Positions 23,815 to 35,005 are shown, counted from the first letter of the stretch. The stretch: 64,000 bases of DNA from Amaurobius ferox (GCA_951213105.1 OX578145.1:15366534-15430533), one strand, 5' to 3'. Made by a program: numbers and translations. The notes: a model not told the origin generated them from the letters alone.

Positions 23815-24076
23815 ATAAGGAAAACTAGAGCAACGTATTCAAGCACAAATAAAATAAAAATGCCATATTCGAGGATACGCTGAACCCCCTTCGTCAGTGC
23901 TAAACAACAAGCAATCCCAAAGGCAAGAAGACTAAATGGGCAAACGTTTGTGTTTTGGATTTCGGGTTTATTGGTTCTCCAATACTATTGAAAGGGATCC
24001 AGCGTATAGTGGAAACAGTTTGTATGCTGCACTTCCTTTTTATTGGTACTTGAATACGTTGCTCAAGTTTTCCTTT
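23815..24076. mobile_element. Small MITE-like element with ~40-bp inverted ends
   Basis: The left end ATAAGGAAAACTAGAGCAAC, then GTATTCAAG, is mirrored at the right end, whose complement reads TAAAGGAAAACTTGAGCAAC, then GTATTCAAG. The right half recurs at about 50600-50700 (GGGATCTAGCG, AACAGCTGTATGCTG, CGTTACTCAAGTCTTCCTT), so it is dispersed. There is no coding capacity. The superfamily cannot be assigned because no clear target duplication is visible. Confidence 0.65.
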
Positions 24077-24922
24077 ATAGTCTACTGTTTATATACCTGA
24101 TTAAGATTACACTTTCACGGTAAATCTGCATGCAGAAAACTCGCGTTATATTCGGATACATACAATCTTAAATTGGGCCGAAAGGCTATAACATACTCTC
24201 AATTTTGGATAGAGAATTGACAGTTTTCTCTGTCTGGTTATTTGTGTTAAAGACTGTCAAAATCATGGTAATTTACGATAACTACATAACTAATAATGTA
24301 ATTCTAGCCACCTCTATTATTAACAACTGGCATTACCAAACAGTGTTTCTCTTATCGAATTTATTATTAATTATTTAAGAGTGCATCCTTCTGCTTTTTT
24401 CTCACTAAATAACATTAGAATAAAAAAAGTTCAGTTTCTTTAAGATATTGAGATATTGGGAGAATATTTTGCATCAGAAAAATGAACATTTTTTTACGAT
24501 TCATATCTCTATCTCTTTCATATCTTGCTGAAAAAGAACGTATACTCTTCAAGAGAAATAACTGCAGGTAATACATTTGAAGATTATCTACAATATGTAA
24601 ATATTAGATGCGTTATAGTATACTAGAAAATCGCAATTAAATATTTATTTTATCCAACTTATATTTTCTGAAAACAAATATTTTTTGCCAAACGTTGTGC
24701 ATTTAATCATAATCTACATAGTTGTTTAACATGGTTTTGTCGATCCAGACCCTCAGAAGCCCTCTCCCTCACCACGAAGAAGCATAAAAATCCGACTGGT
24801 GTTGTTTCTGGAAGAAAGGGGTACCGAGAAAGTGGGTGATTCTGTAAAATACTCCAGATCCTACAGAACCTTCGTCCTTGGCTTAGAAGACCGATCCCTT
24901 GTAGACTTATAATATCGAACAC
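24077..24922. other. Intergenic DNA ending in a degenerate tandem unit
   Basis: No gene is seen. From about 24740 the sequence (CCAGATCCTACAGAACC, then GAAGACCGATCCCTTGTAGA) resembles 25980-26045 beyond the family A copy (CTCCAAAACCTACC, GAAGACTGAATCTCTGCAGA). Family A copy 3 may therefore sit inside an older tandem array. Confidence 0.45.
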
Positions 24923-25734
24923 GAAAAAAAAAATCTGATGTGGGCAACACATGACTTTCCTTATATAATGCAATGAATTTACTACTTTTACAGTAAAAAA
25001 ATAGGTTTTTCTTATAGTAGATACTAATATTCTTTCCAAGATATTGAATTTTCGACAATTAGTCGTCATTTTCATTGATTTAGCATCATTTTTATCCATT
25101 TGGCGAGATTTTCATTAATTTGGCAACATTTCAAAAAAGTCGCCAAGTTGGCGACATTCCGCTAACTTCGTCGCCAAAATCTCGCCAAGCGTTATGCACT
25201 AAGAAAAAAGTTATTCTTACAGCAGATAAATGACTATTGGCGTTCAAATACAAAAGTATTATTCAAAGTATATTTTTTCATGAATGGAACGAGCTAGATC
25301 CACGAGAATGATGTCACTCAATTTATCGCATGGTATTACATAAGAAAAGTGAACATGTTTCTCAATAGGATTTTTTTTTTATATGACTTTTTCATAATTT
25401 TTTTGAAAAATGCACAATATCTCGAGAATGGTTCATGTTAGCGTTCTAAAATTTATGCCAATCGTTTTCTAATGAAAAATTACATCAGAAATGTCTATTT
25501 GCGTAACTTTATTAGCGGTTTTGATTTTTTGACGATTTTTTCAAAATTTCATTCGAAAATTTAGGGGGGTTCTGAACATTCGATTACGTATAAAAACAAT
25601 AGGCTTCCAGTGTTTATGGATTGTGATTTTTGTACCCAATTTGGTTCGAATCGGTCCATTCGTTCGTCAGTTATCGTCTCCACAGACTCACTGACACACA
25701 CACACACACACACACATACTTTCACACACACACA

Positions 25735-25783
<49 letters not shown>

Positions 25784-25926
25784 ACACACAGACATCACTT
25801 CAAAAATGTTTGATTCGTGATCAGGGATGCTTGAAACGTGCTCTCCCGTCGAAAACTCGAATTCGAATTTTCGACCCCGTCACAATACTTTCCTTATACA
25901 TTATGTATATAAGGAAAGTAAAAATA
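24923..25926 (+). mobile_element. Family A repeat, copy 3 (best-preserved full-length copy)
   Basis: Starts with an A run and TCTGATGTGGGCAACACATG, then ACTTTCCTTATATAATGCAA. It contains TCGCCAAGTTGGCGA (25140-25154) and a long (CA)n region (25695-25790). It ends with the hairpin ACTTTCCTTATACATTATG and TATATAAGGAAAGT (to about 25920). All segments match copies 1 and 2. Frames across it that encode poly(Thr-His) or poly(Cys-Val) come from the microsatellite and are not genes. Confidence 0.85.
25695..25790. repeat. (CA)n microsatellite inside family A copy 3
   Basis: A long CA tract with TA interruptions at the position where copies 1 and 2 carry shorter CA/TG tracts. It expanded within the element. 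Confidence 0.95.
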
Positions 25927-25979
25927 GGGACAAGATTTTTTATTTCCTTCCTCGGAAGCGGAGAATGGAGGGATGCTAG

Positions 25980-26445
25980 AATGTATTTCTAAATCCTCCA
26001 AAACCTACCCGGTGACATAGAAGACTGAATCTCTGCAGACTTCTAGCATTAACAACAGTATATAACATTATGGAGCCATATTTTTTATGTCTGCGCTGGT
26101 GTTGGACAAAAGAAAGGGGGTCAAAATTCCATATAGGTCATCCAGAACTCTCTGGGAGGTCAAGAAGGCTGACACTTTTCACGCGCATTGTATTGATCAC
26201 GTGACAGGGGCTAAGATAATTTCTGATTAGGATGACTGTTTCCGACGAAAAGCAAAATACATTGTTGAACAAATTGAAAGGTGGACAAAGAGATCTATTC
26301 AGACTATCCAGAAATTTCCCAGTGATTGATTCCCTGCGTTGATTTTCCAGAAGGCTGACATTTTGCACACTTATTACATTGACCCCGATACAGGGGCTGA
26401 CAGAACCAATTTCTGATTAAGATGATTATTTCCGACGATAAACAG
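25980..26445. repeat. Degenerate tandem duplication, unit about 190 bp
   Basis: Blocks CAGAAGGCTGACATTTTGCA, GACAGGGGCTAAGATAATTT and ATTTCTGATTAGGATGACTG with TTTCCGACGA occur near 26140-26250 and again near 26350-26440. Related shorter pieces occur at 25980-26045 and before family A copy 3. It reads as an old, diverged tandem array. Confidence 0.65.
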
Positions 26446-29034
26446 CGTTAAGAAAAATAAAATAATAAAAAAGTTGCAACATAATTTTTATAAATTTCAC
26501 TATCTTTGACAAGTTAAATATTGGTAGATAAATACTGGTAGTCTATATTTTTAGTAATAAAAAAAATCTCCCTGTGTATTTTAAAGATATCAATTCTCAA
26601 AATCATATTTAAATAAAACATAATCCTTCCATCTACGTACGATTATTTATAGAATTATATATAGTGTAAACACTCAAATTATTTTTGACCACACAATAAC
26701 ATTCAAAACAAATAATGCTTTATTATTTAAATATTCAAAATGTATAATATTTCCGGTACTCAAAATATTTTTTGAGACTAAGAACAAAATAATGTTCATT
26801 TGATGTGCTAAATGTATTATAATATTGTTTATATATTTTAAAATAAAAATGCGCTCTTAATCCTAAACATTTGCCATTGATCCCAAAAAAGCAACATAAA
26901 CAATGTATAATTTTCTGTTCTCTGTTAGTACGGACAAAGTATTGAATAAATTTGCACAATTGCAAAAGTTATTTATACTTTCCTTCTGAAAGGAGAAGCA
27001 TTATCTGTAGAATTTTATGGTAATTGGGCAAGCGTTCTTCTAATGCTTTTTATGGGAAAAACATAAGAGAATGCAGTTAAACAGCGATAATGCCTTAAGG
27101 AATGCACTTCCGAGCAAATGGCTGCTGTTATGCATTCCCTTATCTCACAGTTAATGATCAAGTAAGATGATTTGTTTGAAACTTTCTGAAGTTTTAGATT
27201 CCACTTTTTATTTCAACTGAATTTGATTGTTTTAACTTAAAGTAAGAGTTTGGAACTCTCGAAAATGTATTGTTCGAGAATAGCTTTAAGCCATATTTAT
27301 ATTTTATGCAAGGTAAATATATATAGCCCTTATTAAGTTTAAAATAAATAAATTCTGAATCTCATACATTACTGAGAAAGCTGCTTGCAAGTTGGGATGA
27401 TTTTCACTTAACAGAAAATGTAATTATTCATTTCACGGAATTTACATTTTCAGGTTACCCTAATACAAATTACCAACATTCTCTAGTAAACGCCTGTAAC
27501 TCAGCCTATCTTATTAAATTCTAACTCGGTAGAAAATTCAACATTACACGATTAGTTGGTGGCAACAGTGAAACCTGCATAGTATTTATGTAGTAAAACA
27601 CCCCACTACTTATTTTAGAAAGGCTGAATTACGAATTATAGACGTTTCATAAAGCTTTCACCACATACACACTGTGAACTTGAAATTACTACACCGTGGA
27701 AGGCTGCTTTCTGCAATTCAATTAGTTGCATTTAACGATATTTTCTCCACTCTAAATTCCAAATTACCGTTTCAATTCGAGAGTCTCAAAAGAATAGTTT
27801 AGCTTTTCTAAGCAAAATTATTAAATTCTATTCTTGAATTAAATTTCATAACTATGTTCGCTTTTTCCATTTCTTGACGGAATCGCATCGTTCCATATCT
27901 GTCAATCAAACTCCGGATTTAACTGGTCCTGCCAGGTTTGAAGATAGAAACTCGTATTTGCGTGCGTGAATGGCGTTTGGGATTTCAGCCACTTTGCTTA
28001 TCCTCGATTTCAAGTTATAATTTGGATTGGTTTATAATTTGAGATTTCATGAAACTGTTTTGCGGTGACCTCACAGTTGAGGAGAGGCGTGGAATATATT
28101 TTTGGTATATTTTGGATCACAGGAGAGCCGGCTTGGCCTGCGACAATCGGTTGAATCAACGTCAGTAAAAATTGTGTTAGGACGTGGTATTTTTCTCGGA
28201 TCTTTCACGTGCAATCGCTGGACTATGGCATACGAACCATAGCATGTTCGAAAAGTCCACCGTAGGTTCCCCTTCGTGGTCACAAAGTATACTATTTAAA
28301 ACTAAATGCGATTTAAAACAAAATTGCTACATCTGAAGGGGGGGGGGCACTATTAAAACGCGTCAGTTCTTGTATGTGTGTATGCATGTATGTCTGTATG
28401 TATGTATGTCACATTGCATTTAATCAAGGTCAGTATAAATCTTGATTGGAGTCTTACAAGAAAATTATTTTTAAAATGATTGCTAGAATATTTTTTAAGA
28501 ACCGATAGCAAGAATCTTTCTTTAGAAAATTTTTAAAAATGAAATGATTTAGAACTTTTGAAAAGGATCGATATGCGGGAGGAAAAAATCTCCGTTCTTG
28601 TCGTCGAACTTTTAAAAGAAGCAGTGAAGAATGTAAAAAGAATTACGACATACCTAGAGGGTGAATGCAAAGATTCTATCATGAAAATTTATTTCGTTCG
28701 ATTCATTTTAACTTTACGTGAGTTACAAAATCCGAGTTCCGGTTCCACTGATACTCCCGCAACCTCGTGATCTGACAGCACTCTAATCAATTTCATTGAA
28801 AACATTTAATACTTCTTTTGTGTTATCTTTAGTAACTTGAAAATATTCAAATACTAAATTTAAGTATTCGAAATATCTAATAATGCAGTTTTTCAAGAAA
28901 GTGCGACTTACATATGAGATAAACGTCCCGTAGTGAAAATACACTGGCAAGCAAAATCTAAGGAACGCCACTATTTTTAAAGGTTACAACCTTAACATTA
29001 AACGAAACGATTTGCATAGTCACGATTTGCATAG
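26446..29034. other. Intergenic DNA, no convincing gene
   Basis: Very AT-rich sequence up to 28000. At 28049-28168 a short plus-strand frame (MKLFCGDLTVEERRG start) and an overlapping minus-strand frame (28071-28283) are open, with GC above background. I recognise neither. A G-run (28338-28347) and TATG/TGTA repeats (28374-28410) follow. Confidence 0.45.
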
Positions 29035-30222
29035 TCAAGGATAGTCGACAGGAACCGGATGCTTATCCATATTTTCGAATCGTGACGATAGAGGTGACGC
29101 CATAGCGGATTCCCTTGGCCGACAATCCATGATAAGCGGCATTCCAGTGCATTTCACACATTTGCTCGGGAAGGAATAATTTTTTGAAGAGTGCCCGTAA
29201 TTTTGGCAGAGAAAACTTAATTTAGGGGCTTTCGAATAAAAGAGGGATATTTTAATTCTAATATTAAACATATTATCAACCCTAGTAACAATCCAATATT
29301 TGCCCAATATTGGCTTTTAGTGGCTCCCATATTGGAACAATATGAAAAAGTGGACATTTTAAAGGAATTAGATCACTATTGGCTTAAAATATTGGGCCAA
29401 TATTTTCTATGAAACACCAATATTGGTGTAATATTGTAATGAAAATATTAGTCAATATTGGAGGCCAATGTAACTCCAATATTTGTCCAATATTGGAATT
29501 ACAATGGACATATTTCCAATGTAATGCCAATATATAAAATATTGGCCCAATATGGAACCAATATTAAATACAACTAGGGAAATTCTAAGGGGACGGGGGG
29601 AATTCCGAGAGTGGCAAAATCAGCAAAAAGAGAAGGAGCTTCTCCTTAGTTTTCAAATGTTTTAAGCTGGGAGATTCGGAGAATTGTGTGTCCTAAAACA
29701 CGCAATTTCTCACAAATGTCATTAATATCAGTGGGGGGGGGCCTCGAATGAACACTTTCATAGGTTTTTTGCTTTCGATATCAAGGGAGTTAAAGGGTAT
29801 CTTTTTATTGGTTAGTACGTCTTTAAGGATTCTGAAGCCTTGAATAGAGTTGGGCTGAAGTCTAATTTTGTCCCGAATTAAGTCTACCATAATTAGGGGT
29901 ATCTAAGGAACTATAAATTTCTTGAACAAGAGTATCCCATCCAGAGTAAGCGTTTATGAGCAAAAACATAGGGAGAGGTTCTTTGAGAGTGGGGGGGGGG
30001 GGGGGAGAGAGACCTTGATCTCAGCTTGAGTTCCTCAGGTTTTGAAACTTGAAAAGAGTTAGAGGTAAGAATCGGTTTTGGGGAATTAACAGAGGTATTA
30101 GAATTTCTGCTAAGGGATTTGTAATCTTGATCTCGAGAATCAAGGCTGTCAGTAGTATAAGAGGTTTCAGGGACAGAAAAGTCAACATTAAATTCAAATT
30201 TCTGTTTTAGGCTTTCCTCCAT
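29035..30222 (-). pseudogene. LINE ORF1 (Gag-like, PRE_C2HC type) remnant
   Basis: Read on the minus strand. A Ser-rich N-terminal region (30222 down to about 29950) starts MEESLKQKFEFNVDFS. The conserved segment PPIMVDLIRDKI is at about 29890, followed by DVLTNKKIPFNSLDIESKKP and KVFIRGPPP (about 29740-29830), which match the region before the zinc knuckles in Jockey-type Gag proteins. The knuckles, at about 29100-29215, read CQNYGHSSKNY and CVKCTGMPLIMDC, with the last Cys of the first knuckle changed to Tyr. Stops, frameshifts and an AATATT-rich insertion (29290-29575) break the frame. The protein family packages LINE RNA. No reverse transcriptase part is present here. Confidence 0.72.
29290..29575. 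repeat. Insertion dense in CCAATATTGG palindromes
   Basis: About 285 bp in which the 10-bp palindrome CCAATATTGG or near-versions (CCATATTGG, GTCAATATTGG, AATATTGGGCC) recur roughly every 20-40 bp on both strands. It interrupts the Gag-like frame between the central domain and the zinc knuckles, so it arrived or expanded after the LINE. There are no clear terminal repeats. Confidence 0.75.
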
Positions 30223-30900
30223 CAGCGCCGGAGTGGAGGAGGAGCAATATTATGAGAGTCGTCATTAATGATAATATTTGCCGGTTATTGGGTTTCTCGT
30301 AAAGGGATTTTTGATAGAGAAACCTATGCATCCAGAAATCATGGGGGACTGGGGTCATAAACGAGCAGTGCGCAAAAAAGAAAGAAAGAATGTCACCACT
30401 AAGGTAAGACATGGTGAAAATATTGAAAGGAATAACATCAGTGGTCTGATAAAAACAGTTGTTAAAAGTGAGTACCATGTTTTGAAACTTGTCCAATGCC
30501 GAATGGTATCTCATAAGCCTGCCCACATTCAAATCAAAAAATTCAAGAATAAACTTACCATATCATTTCAGAATAACAGGCATCCAGTCCGGAGTATGGG
30601 TGTCTGTAAGGTTACTACGAAGGTAATACGAATCAGTACTACGAATGGAAGTAGGTATGCAATTATTCATGCAGGATTTGGAAATGTCCACGTGGCTCCT
30701 GGCCAAATGGCTGAATAAACACCCAATATGCTAGCAAAACCGTCGTGTCACGAAGAGGCCGGGGAAAACAAGGTCATCCTACGCCAACACAGAGCTCCAT
30801 CGAACGTCCGAAGAGGTCAAAACCGGTCCGGAGGAAATGAATGATATGACCAACCAGTGAACGCAAAACATCTTAATGCAAAAATTTTTATAATTTTTCT
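30223..30900. other. Open region upstream of the LINE remnant, function unknown
   Basis: A plus-strand frame of 146 codons (30278-30718, basic, MPVIGFLVKGFLIEKP start) overlaps a minus-strand frame of 112 codons (30194-30532). Neither matches a family I know. The minus strand could be the 5' region of the LINE whose ORF1 starts near 30222. The GC-rich part at 30740-30840 would fit a LINE 5' UTR. On the minus strand, ATATG followed by GTAAGT (about 30561) looks like a splice donor, probably by chance. I do not call a gene. Confidence 0.35.
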
Positions 30901-31174
30901 TGTAGAAGTTTTGTAATTTTCAATTTTGCTAAGATTGGAGGAGTTTTCAGTCCCACCCATCACTCATAAAACGCCAAGGAAAAGAATGAATCTACACTGT
31001 TTGCGACGCCCCGTTATAGGGAGTCTCTCATTATGCAACACTCTGTTATATGGCTGGAGTCGTTTCACTGTATTCGTGAATGAGTGTCAACTACTGTTCC
31101 GAAAATCATATTCCAATCACTGCTGACGGGGTGTCTACGTTATGACAGTTGGATAATGTCGAAACAGACACCTA
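30901..31174. other. Intergenic DNA, nothing recognised
   Basis: No gene or repeat recognised. Confidence 0.4.
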
Positions 31175-31828
31175 TACAGGGTGTCCGCACACAACATGCA
31201 AAGCAAGTCAACTGCTGAAACTGCGTTGACGGTTATTCTTCCGAAACGAAACTGACTCTGGGCACACATACAAAACACAAAGAAGAGATTAAAAGCTCGC
31301 GCAATTCGAAGTAGCGATGATTGATTGACTCTCTCGCAACCAGCGTACCCATCCGCCCTACCAAACAGAAGTGCGAACCCGACCTACCTCTCAGTTTACG
31401 GGATCCGCCCATCCACCCTACTGAATGAATGGAATCGTTCAAAGCGTGACTTCACGCATGTGTGCTTTATATTTTGACAATGTAAGAGCAAAGATTTAAA
31501 AGCGCAGTTAAACCCGTTTACCGCTGTTACCGTGATAACATCGCATGGTAACTGGCGTAATCGGCTGGCGTAACTGGCGTGTCGGCTGTGTAACGAAGCC
31601 CACGGACGCCACTTTAAGTAATTCTCTGATGCGAATGGCATTACGCCATACATATGTTACTTGAGTCTCTTTTTTTTCTCTAGTAAAGGATAAACGTGTA
31701 CGAGTCACGTTTCTTTTTTCTGCCACTATGAGTGGATTGTGACCCTAAGTTCTATGGCAAATATTGTTCATCTTGCTGTGCACTATCACCCCTCTTGTTT
31801 TGTTGGAAGAGATCCCGGACATCCTGTA
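31175..31828. mobile_element. Non-autonomous element with CAGGGTGTCCG ends and TA target
   Basis: The left end is TA-CAGGGTGTCCG (31175). The complement of the right end (31828) is TA-CAGGATGTCCGGG. Short ACAGGGTGTCC termini with a TA duplication are common in arthropod cut-and-paste elements of the Tc1/mariner superfamily. The 654-bp interior is richer in GC than its flanks. It contains GTAACTGGCGTAATCGGCTG-type direct repeats near 31550-31590. Overlapping open frames on the minus strand have no conserved domain. Superfamily assignment is tentative. Confidence 0.6.
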
Positions 31829-32541
31829 TATCTAACAAATACATAATTCATTACATTTTAAACAGTGACATCTATAAGGTACAAAGCTAGGAACCAATAA
31901 TCGTCACACCGTGTCAAATTTTACAGCATTGCGGGGACGAGACTTGTTGCCGATTTGAAAATAGAATATTTAAGAATTTTTTTCGAAAATTTTTAAAGGA
32001 ATATCTGGTAAACAAAAATCTCATAAAAATGTACGGTTTTTCTTTTTTTTTTTTTTTTTTGTATTCTGAAGCTGAATATGATATAATTAAATAATATTGA
32101 ATATGAACGCATCCATAGGTCTGGGATGTTTCACATTATTTTCGTAGTTTTGATGGCATTAAAATAAATTTTTCTTCGTTTAAAAGTTTCCTATGAAAGG
32201 GTTTTAAGCCGAAATAGAATCTTTTCATATTCAATTCTCACCTACGTATCTTCAATTTCGAAGAATTTCTACAGCAATATTCCTTTCCATTCAAAACTAT
32301 GTATTTATACTTTGCGCTTCACTTCGCGATATATTCGGCGTCATTCAAACTGAAATGTTTCTCACAAAGCACTTTAGATATACGCGTTTTATAATGCATT
32401 TGTAAGTTTGGAATTGATTTGGGATCTTTTTTTTTGTATACTTCATATTTAGTTTGGAAACGTGATAAAAATGTGAAAGAACATCGGGTGAATATAATTA
32501 AACTATTCATAAATTCCTTCAAATGACGAATTACATGGAAG
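31829..32541. other. Intergenic DNA with a T-run
   Basis: A T-rich run (32041-32060) could be the reverse of a poly(A) tail of a retroposed sequence, but no body is recognised. A minus-strand frame at 32319-32624 (101 codons) starts inside the neighbouring hAT-like element and has no domain that I know. Confidence 0.45.
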
Positions 32542-32761
32542 CAGTGTTTCCAAAACTGTTTTGGTCGCGGAACGCTTTTCAAATTCAATTTGATTGAGGA
32601 ATCCCAAAATGAGAAAAAGTCCATTGTGGTTCAAATTAGATATTCAAAATTTTACGCGTTTATTTTTCAATGAAAGCTTACACGAAATTATCACGTCGGA
32701 AACCCCTAAAATAGTGTCGCAAAACCCCAGTGTTCCACGGAACACACCTTGAGAAACGCTA
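32542..32761. mobile_element. hAT-like MITE, about 220 bp
   Basis: The left end CAGTGTTTCCAAAACTGTTT (32542) and the complement of the right end, TAGCGTTTCTCAAGGTGTGT then TCCGTGGAACAC, both follow the CAG-GTTTCTCAAA pattern of hAT transposons. The flanking 8-mers (CATGGAAG and TAATAAAG) match only partly, so the 8-bp target duplication expected of hAT elements is at best eroded. No transposase is present. Confidence 0.6.
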
Positions 32762-33653
32762 TAATAAAGTATTAAACAATTTTCATCCATTCAACTATTT
32801 GCAGTACTTGCACCTCTAATATCCCAGGAAACAGGCCAACCACGCACTTTCTCCGATCAGTAGTATTAATAATTATACGACTTATACCGCCCCTGAAATA
32901 TATACTATACCACCCAACGCCCCTGAAATATATACTATACCACTAACACGTAATTTATGTACGACTTCCAAAACCCCTCTAATTAAAAGTACCTGCCCTA
33001 TGAACAGTCATACTCCCAGTAATTTGAAATAAGAATCTATAATAATAAAAGATGTCTATCTATATGATTATCTGTCTATTTGTTCGTCTGTTTGTTGGTG
33101 TCATCTGTAGCGAAACATCTAACCTGCGTACAGCCCTGGAATTTAGTACAAAGAGTATCTTGGATTACGAGAAAAAATGAGTTAACGAAATTTGATTTTA
33201 ATCCAAATTAGTCTTTTAACTATTTAGTGTTGAAACGCCATTTTGTGCTATTTTCTCACATGATTCCCATCCGAGTGCTTAGCGGTCGAGAATATTATTA
33301 CAGAATTTTCATCTTAAACCCATCAGAAAAATCGAAGAAATTGCTTTCAAAACGAACTTTAAACGGAATCTGTACTATCAATAAAATAATTTCCGTGCAT
33401 TTTTAAATAATGCACTCTATTGCAAAAATATATATGCACCCATGAAAAATTAAGGTACATCCGCGAAGATAAGCATACAAATGCCGCTTTAAGATTTGTG
33501 CAAATGATCAAACTGTCAGCGCCAATGATATTATAGGGGTCGTACAACGCGCATGACAGCAACGCATCGTGCAGCATTTAAAACGACCGGTATTCTCAAT
33601 CGCGGGTCATTAGAACCGGGTTTTATGCTTTGATAATGCACGTTGTGTACAAA
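32762..33653. other. Intergenic DNA with a 34-bp duplication
   Basis: CGCCCCTGAAATATATACTA (then TACCAC) occurs twice in tandem at about 32888-32942. At 33060-33110 the sequence is CTGT/TTGT-rich, and 33165-33350 resembles 12930-13110, an old dispersed repeat. No gene is seen. Confidence 0.45.
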
Positions 33654-34150
33654 GATGCCTTTGAGACGTATTCGACGGCGTTACGGACAATTATCGGATT
33701 TAGAATGAGGTCGAATCATAGGCCGAAGGGAAGCTGGTTGATCCAACAGACGTATCAGTCGCCATCTTGGTAGCAGCGATATGGCAGTTTCTCGCTGTTG
33801 GCAACAGCGGATCAGAGAAAACGTAATCCTCGCAGAGACTGTGGACGTCCCAGGCAGACAACTGCTCGAGGAGATCACGCAGTCAGGAGAGGAAATATGT
33901 CCATACCAAGAGTCGCTATCATCCATTCGAAAGCATTTCCCATTCTCCATGAATGTAGCAAATGAAACTACTTAAAGACGACTGGAAGAAGGTGGAACTA
34001 AAAGTCGGCATCCATTAATGCGAATATCACTCACCCCTCAACATAGGCAGAGCTGCCTGGATAGGTGCTTAGTCAGCCTGGATAGTGTTCAATTGGAGGC
34101 GTGTTGTCTTCAACGACATACCCCAAGCCCAAGGCATTTTTCATTTCGGG
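33654..34150 (+). pseudogene. Tc1-family transposase fragment, N-terminal part
   Basis: Starts at ATG 33655 with MPLRRIRRRYGQLSDLE, then a stop, then GRIIGRREAGWSNRRISRHL and AVSRCWQQRIRENV. This is the complete two-part helix-turn-helix region of a Tc1 transposase. The linker is recognisable in a shifted frame (GRPRQTTARGDHAV-like, then about 34030 SLTPQHRQSCLDRCL). After about 34150 similarity fades and the catalytic core cannot be read. No matching terminal repeats were found. It is a truncated copy closest in wording to the element at 10780. Confidence 0.85.
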
Positions 34151-34633
34151 GCACCTGTGAGAAAACTCACGTATCCCCACATCGAAACTAGAGATCTTAT
34201 ATGTAGTTTGGAGTTATTGATGGATGTGAAGCATTCCTTTATCTGGATGGATACTTGAAGGAGATTTTAGACAAAATGCGTTGCTCTCTCAGTGCTGATC
34301 ACCGGCAAGGCTCTTTAATATAAGGTTGGACACTCAGCTCGGCAACCGATGAAAAAGTTGTCAGCTTGACGAAATAGAATTTAAGATTCGTCAGTCGTGA
34401 TCTCAGTCATGGTCCGAAATAAACATTCAAAGAAGATTTCAAAACACAAGCATTATTACAGTTAAAAATAGTTTGTTAATTTTGAAGTGGCAATATCCAC
34501 GCGTACATAACTTACGCAAATATTTTAAATTGTATTGTGCACACAGAATCCAGTGACATACAAGGAAATTTAGCAACGTCAATGGAGTAAGATGGCAGTC
34601 GCAGTTAACAAATTTGGTTCCTCTTGAGAGCCC
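34151..34633. other. Intergenic DNA, nothing firm
   Basis: The first 180 bp may be the unrecognisable rest of the Tc1 copy. GTAAGATGGCAGTC near 34589 resembles a YY1-type AAGATGG motif and precedes the duplicated block. Confidence 0.4.
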
Positions 34634-35005
34634 GAGAACAAAATGCGCGCGGCCCATCTTAATTCCCATGTCATCATATGAGGAGGATTGCCCAGCGTTC
34701 CGATCCCACATTTGTTGGCGAGTAGCACATGGTCATCACACGTGTTTTAATAATCCTAGAAGCCCTCTAGTGGGACAGACGATCGCCTCTAGTTATGCTG
34801 TCGGTCGGTCGTCTTGTCGGTCGTTTTGTACGTCGGCCGAGAACAAAATGCGCGCGGCCCATCTTAATTCCCATGTCATCATATGAGGAGGATTGTCCAG
34901 CGTTCCGATCCCACATTTGTTGTCGAGTAGCACACGATCATCACACGTGTTTTAATAATCCTAGAAGCCCTCTAGTGGGACAGACGATCTCCTCTAGTTA
35001 TGCTG
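34634..35005. repeat. Tandem duplication, 167-bp units at 205-bp spacing, regulatory-like
   Basis: 34634-34800 and 34839-35005 are near-identical. Each unit carries AAAATGCGCGCGGCCCATCT (CpG-rich, with an AAGATGG-like site on the minus strand), an E-box-like ATCACACGTGTTTT, and GAAGCCCTCTAGTGGGA. The complement of the last, CCACTAGAGGGC, fits the CTCF core pattern closely. A 38-bp GTCGGTCGG-type spacer separates the units. In an AT-rich region this looks like promoter or insulator DNA rather than a transposon. Function is inferred from motifs only. Confidence 0.75.

Noticed and set aside
25561..25992. Frames encoding poly(Thr-His) or poly(Cys-Val)
   Set aside because: They arise from the (CA)n tract of family A and appear in every orientation.
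28071..28283. Minus-strand 70-codon frame and an overlapping 39-codon plus-strand frame
   Set aside because: Slightly higher GC but no recognisable domain, repeats or splice signals.
32319..32624. 101-codon minus-strand frame as a hAT transposase
   Set aside because: It overlaps the hAT-like left terminus in a way that reads through the terminal repeat, and no catalytic or dimerisation motif is visible.
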